Below, piece after piece: positions 8,472 to 9,557 of a stretch of DNA of 9,557 bases. Every line of letters begins with the position of its first letter. The stretch's first letter is position 1. The notes under the pieces are model-generated. The model did no database searches and had not been told where the DNA came from. It saw nothing but the letters and a program-made list of their open reading frames with translations. Both the position numbers and the translations under genes were made by a program. The stretch spans positions 1 through 9,557 of the forward strand of contig CAZDQL010000153.1 of the NCBI GenBank assembly GCA_964507325.1. The letters run 5' to 3'. Origin of the DNA: CAZDQL01 sp964507325. Lineage in GTDB: Bacteria; Planctomycetota; UBA1135; GCA-002686595.

Positions 8472-8583
8472 CGGGGTGGGACCGGGGCGGGAGGAGGCGA
8501 GCGGACAGCCTACCGGCTACCCCGGAAGCAAGACACCGCCGTCCCTGGCCGGGCGCGTCACGCCGGTGGACGGGGGCGCTGGG
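8472..8583. other. 112-base gap upstream of the sulfatase-like gene
   Basis: The gap lies between two minus-strand genes. It contains the hairpin listed at 8539-8573 and possibly the promoter of the sulfatase-like gene, though I cannot pick promoter boxes with confidence. Confidence 0.35.
8539..8573 (-). terminator. Possible hairpin terminator after the PPC lipoprotein gene
   Basis: CCGTCC (8539-8544) pairs with GGACGG (8568-8573), and inside it GGCG (8552-8555) pairs with CGCC (8561-8564). It lies 11 bases past the stop of the minus-strand PPC gene. No strong T tract follows in that direction, and stems of this size are common by chance in such GC-rich DNA. Confidence 0.25.
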
Positions 8584-9228
8584 TCACCGTTCTCCGGGCG
8601 CGGCGTCCCCTTGTTCGGCGGCGCGCAGGGCGCCTCCGAAGGGAAAGGAGATTCCCGTCCCCGAATCCTCGGCAGCGGGGCGCCGCTGCGCCTCGGCTCC
8701 CGGCTCCCCTTCGCTCCCCGGGCCAAAGTGCCACGGGACCCCACGGATCTCGAGCGAGTAGGTGGTGTCGACCGTGGCGGATTCGACCACCAGCACCACC
8801 GACTTGCCGGCCCAGTCGATGGTGAAGAAGCCCTCCTCGGGGTTCCAGGGGCCGTCGTAGCCGCCGACGATCTGGCCCGAGTCGGGATCGAACAGGTACA
8901 GGTCGAGGTCGGCGAAGGGGTCGTCGCCGTAGAGGATGAACTCGATCCCCACCGGCTCGTCGGCGATCAGCTCGAAGTGGTCGTAGAGGTCGAAGCCGGG
9001 CCACCCCTCGACGTGGCCCTCGACGATGAAGTGCGTGGCGCCGTGCACGCCCCCGAGGAAGTCGGCGCTCCAGGGGGAGTCGTTGGGCTCGATCTCCCCG
9101 TAGATGGGGGGCCCCGGCGGGGGGCCGCCGATGATGACGCCTCCACCGCCCCCGGCACAGCTGGCCGCCAGACCCAGGGCTGCGGTCACGAGGATGCGGC
9201 GCGCGGAGGGTCGTTGGGCGAGGAACAT
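8584..9228 (-). CDS. PPC-domain (bacterial pre-peptidase C-terminal) lipoprotein
   Basis: The protein has 214 residues and starts at ATG 9228 on the minus strand, 6 bases after the Shine-Dalgarno GGGAGG (plus coordinates 9235-9240). Basic residues (R6, R10, R11) precede a hydrophobic stretch and C24 in LAASC, an acceptable lipobox, so it is likely a lipoprotein. A Gly and Pro-rich tether (25-41) leads to a beta domain at about 44-163. It has the PPC features EIEPNDSP (45-52), a DLDLYLFDPDSG strand pair (107-118), and a closing TTYSLEIRG (155-163). PPC domains are non-catalytic and occur on secreted or surface proteins. The tail 164-214 is Gly, Ala and charge-rich and looks disordered. No enzyme domain is attached, so it may be a stand-alone surface protein. 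Confidence 0.8.
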   Translation of the reverse strand: MFLAQRPSARRILVTAALGLAASCAGGGGGVIIGGPPPGPPIYGEIEPNDSPWSADFLGGVHGATHFIVEGHVEGWPGFDLYDHFELIADEPVGIEFILYGDDPFADLDLYLFDPDSGQIVGGYDGPWNPEEGFFTIDWAGKSVVLVVESATVDTTYSLEIRGVPWHFGPGSEGEPGAEAQRRPAAEDSGTGISFPFGGALRAAEQGDAAPGER

Positions 9229-9557
9229 GGCGGGCCTCCCAGGGTGCCTCGGGGGGGGAGATGCCCGACCGCGCCCACCGGGAGAGGGGCCGTGGAATTA
9301 CCCGGCGGACGCGGCGGGCCGGAACGCCGGGGAGATCGCAAGGGGCGGGCCGCGGGGCGGCGGCCCCTCAGGGGGGGGGCGTCCGGGGGGCGCGTCCTCC
9401 CCGGAATCCGGCGTGTCCTCCAGGGCGTGCACGGGGTGGGGGGCGTTTGGGGGAGGTATGGGCGCTTAGGGGGGGGGGGGGCCCGCCCCCCCCCCGAGCG
9501 GCCCCCGGGGGGGCGCGGCCCCCCGCGCGGGGGGGGGGGGGGGGGGGGGGGGGGGGG
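9229..9557. other. GC-rich right edge without a gene
   Basis: No convincing gene is present in these 329 bases; open stretches give only low-complexity peptides. The AT-rich island GAATTA at 9295-9300 could be the -10 box (TAATTC on the minus strand) of the PPC lipoprotein gene, with a poor -35 TTCCGG around 9319-9324. From about 9440 the sequence becomes nearly pure G and C and is probably unreliable. Confidence 0.5.
9469..9557. repeat. G/C homopolymer tail at the window end
   Basis: The block starts with 13 G (9469-9481), has 10 C at 9486-9495, and ends in 29 G (9529-9557). Within the 89 bases there is one A and no T. This is far outside the composition of the genes to the left and is best explained as an artefact of sequencing or assembly at a contig end. 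Confidence 0.8.

Overview
The window is a very GC-rich stretch of bacterial DNA holding eight protein-coding genes that I can support. The make-up suggests an environmental, probably uncultured bacterium, most likely of the Planctomycetota or a similar high-GC phylum. The clues are GTG starts with 4-base overlaps, secreted proteins and lipoproteins, a sulfatase-like AP-superfamily enzyme with a large N-terminal extension, a PPC-domain lipoprotein, and a coiled coil like those in planctomycete HlyD-related proteins. This placement is an inference. No rRNA, tRNA, CRISPR array, insertion sequence or phage gene was seen.

Left half, plus strand (246-3995): four tightly packed genes form one operon. 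They are an exported coiled-coil protein resembling the helical hairpin of HlyD-type adaptors, an exported alpha/alpha-toroid protein of the prenyltransferase/squalene-oxidase-repeat type, an EboA-domain protein, and an EboB-like TatD-family metal hydrolase. The first three junctions are GTGA overlaps or a 20-base gap, so translation is probably coupled. EboA and EboB are the first two proteins of the ebo/edb cluster, which is linked to moving metabolites to the periplasm (scytonemin precursor in cyanobacteria) and to grazer defence in Pseudomonas. The UbiA-like EboC, the dehydroquinate-synthase-like EboD, EboE and EboF are not in the window.

Middle (3996-4858): a hairpin follows eboB. Then comes a small 65-residue single-membrane-span protein on the minus strand, a divergent promoter region with a short palindrome, and a plus-strand 6-pyruvoyl-tetrahydropterin synthase family protein whose usual catalytic Cys is Ser. 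The pterin gene ends 4 bases from the end of the next, convergent gene.

Right half, minus strand (4856-9228): three envelope genes are read right to left. They are a PPC-domain lipoprotein, a membrane-anchored sulfatase-like enzyme with Thr in place of the formylglycine Cys/Ser, and a lipoprotein with an HExxH metallopeptidase site.

Both window ends are abnormal: a 19-base C run near the left end, and a right end of almost pure G and C finishing in 29 G. These look like assembly or base-calling artefacts at contig ends and should not be trusted. The most interesting biology is the partial ebo module placed behind two exported proteins, and the active-site substitutions in the pterin-synthase-like and sulfatase-like proteins.
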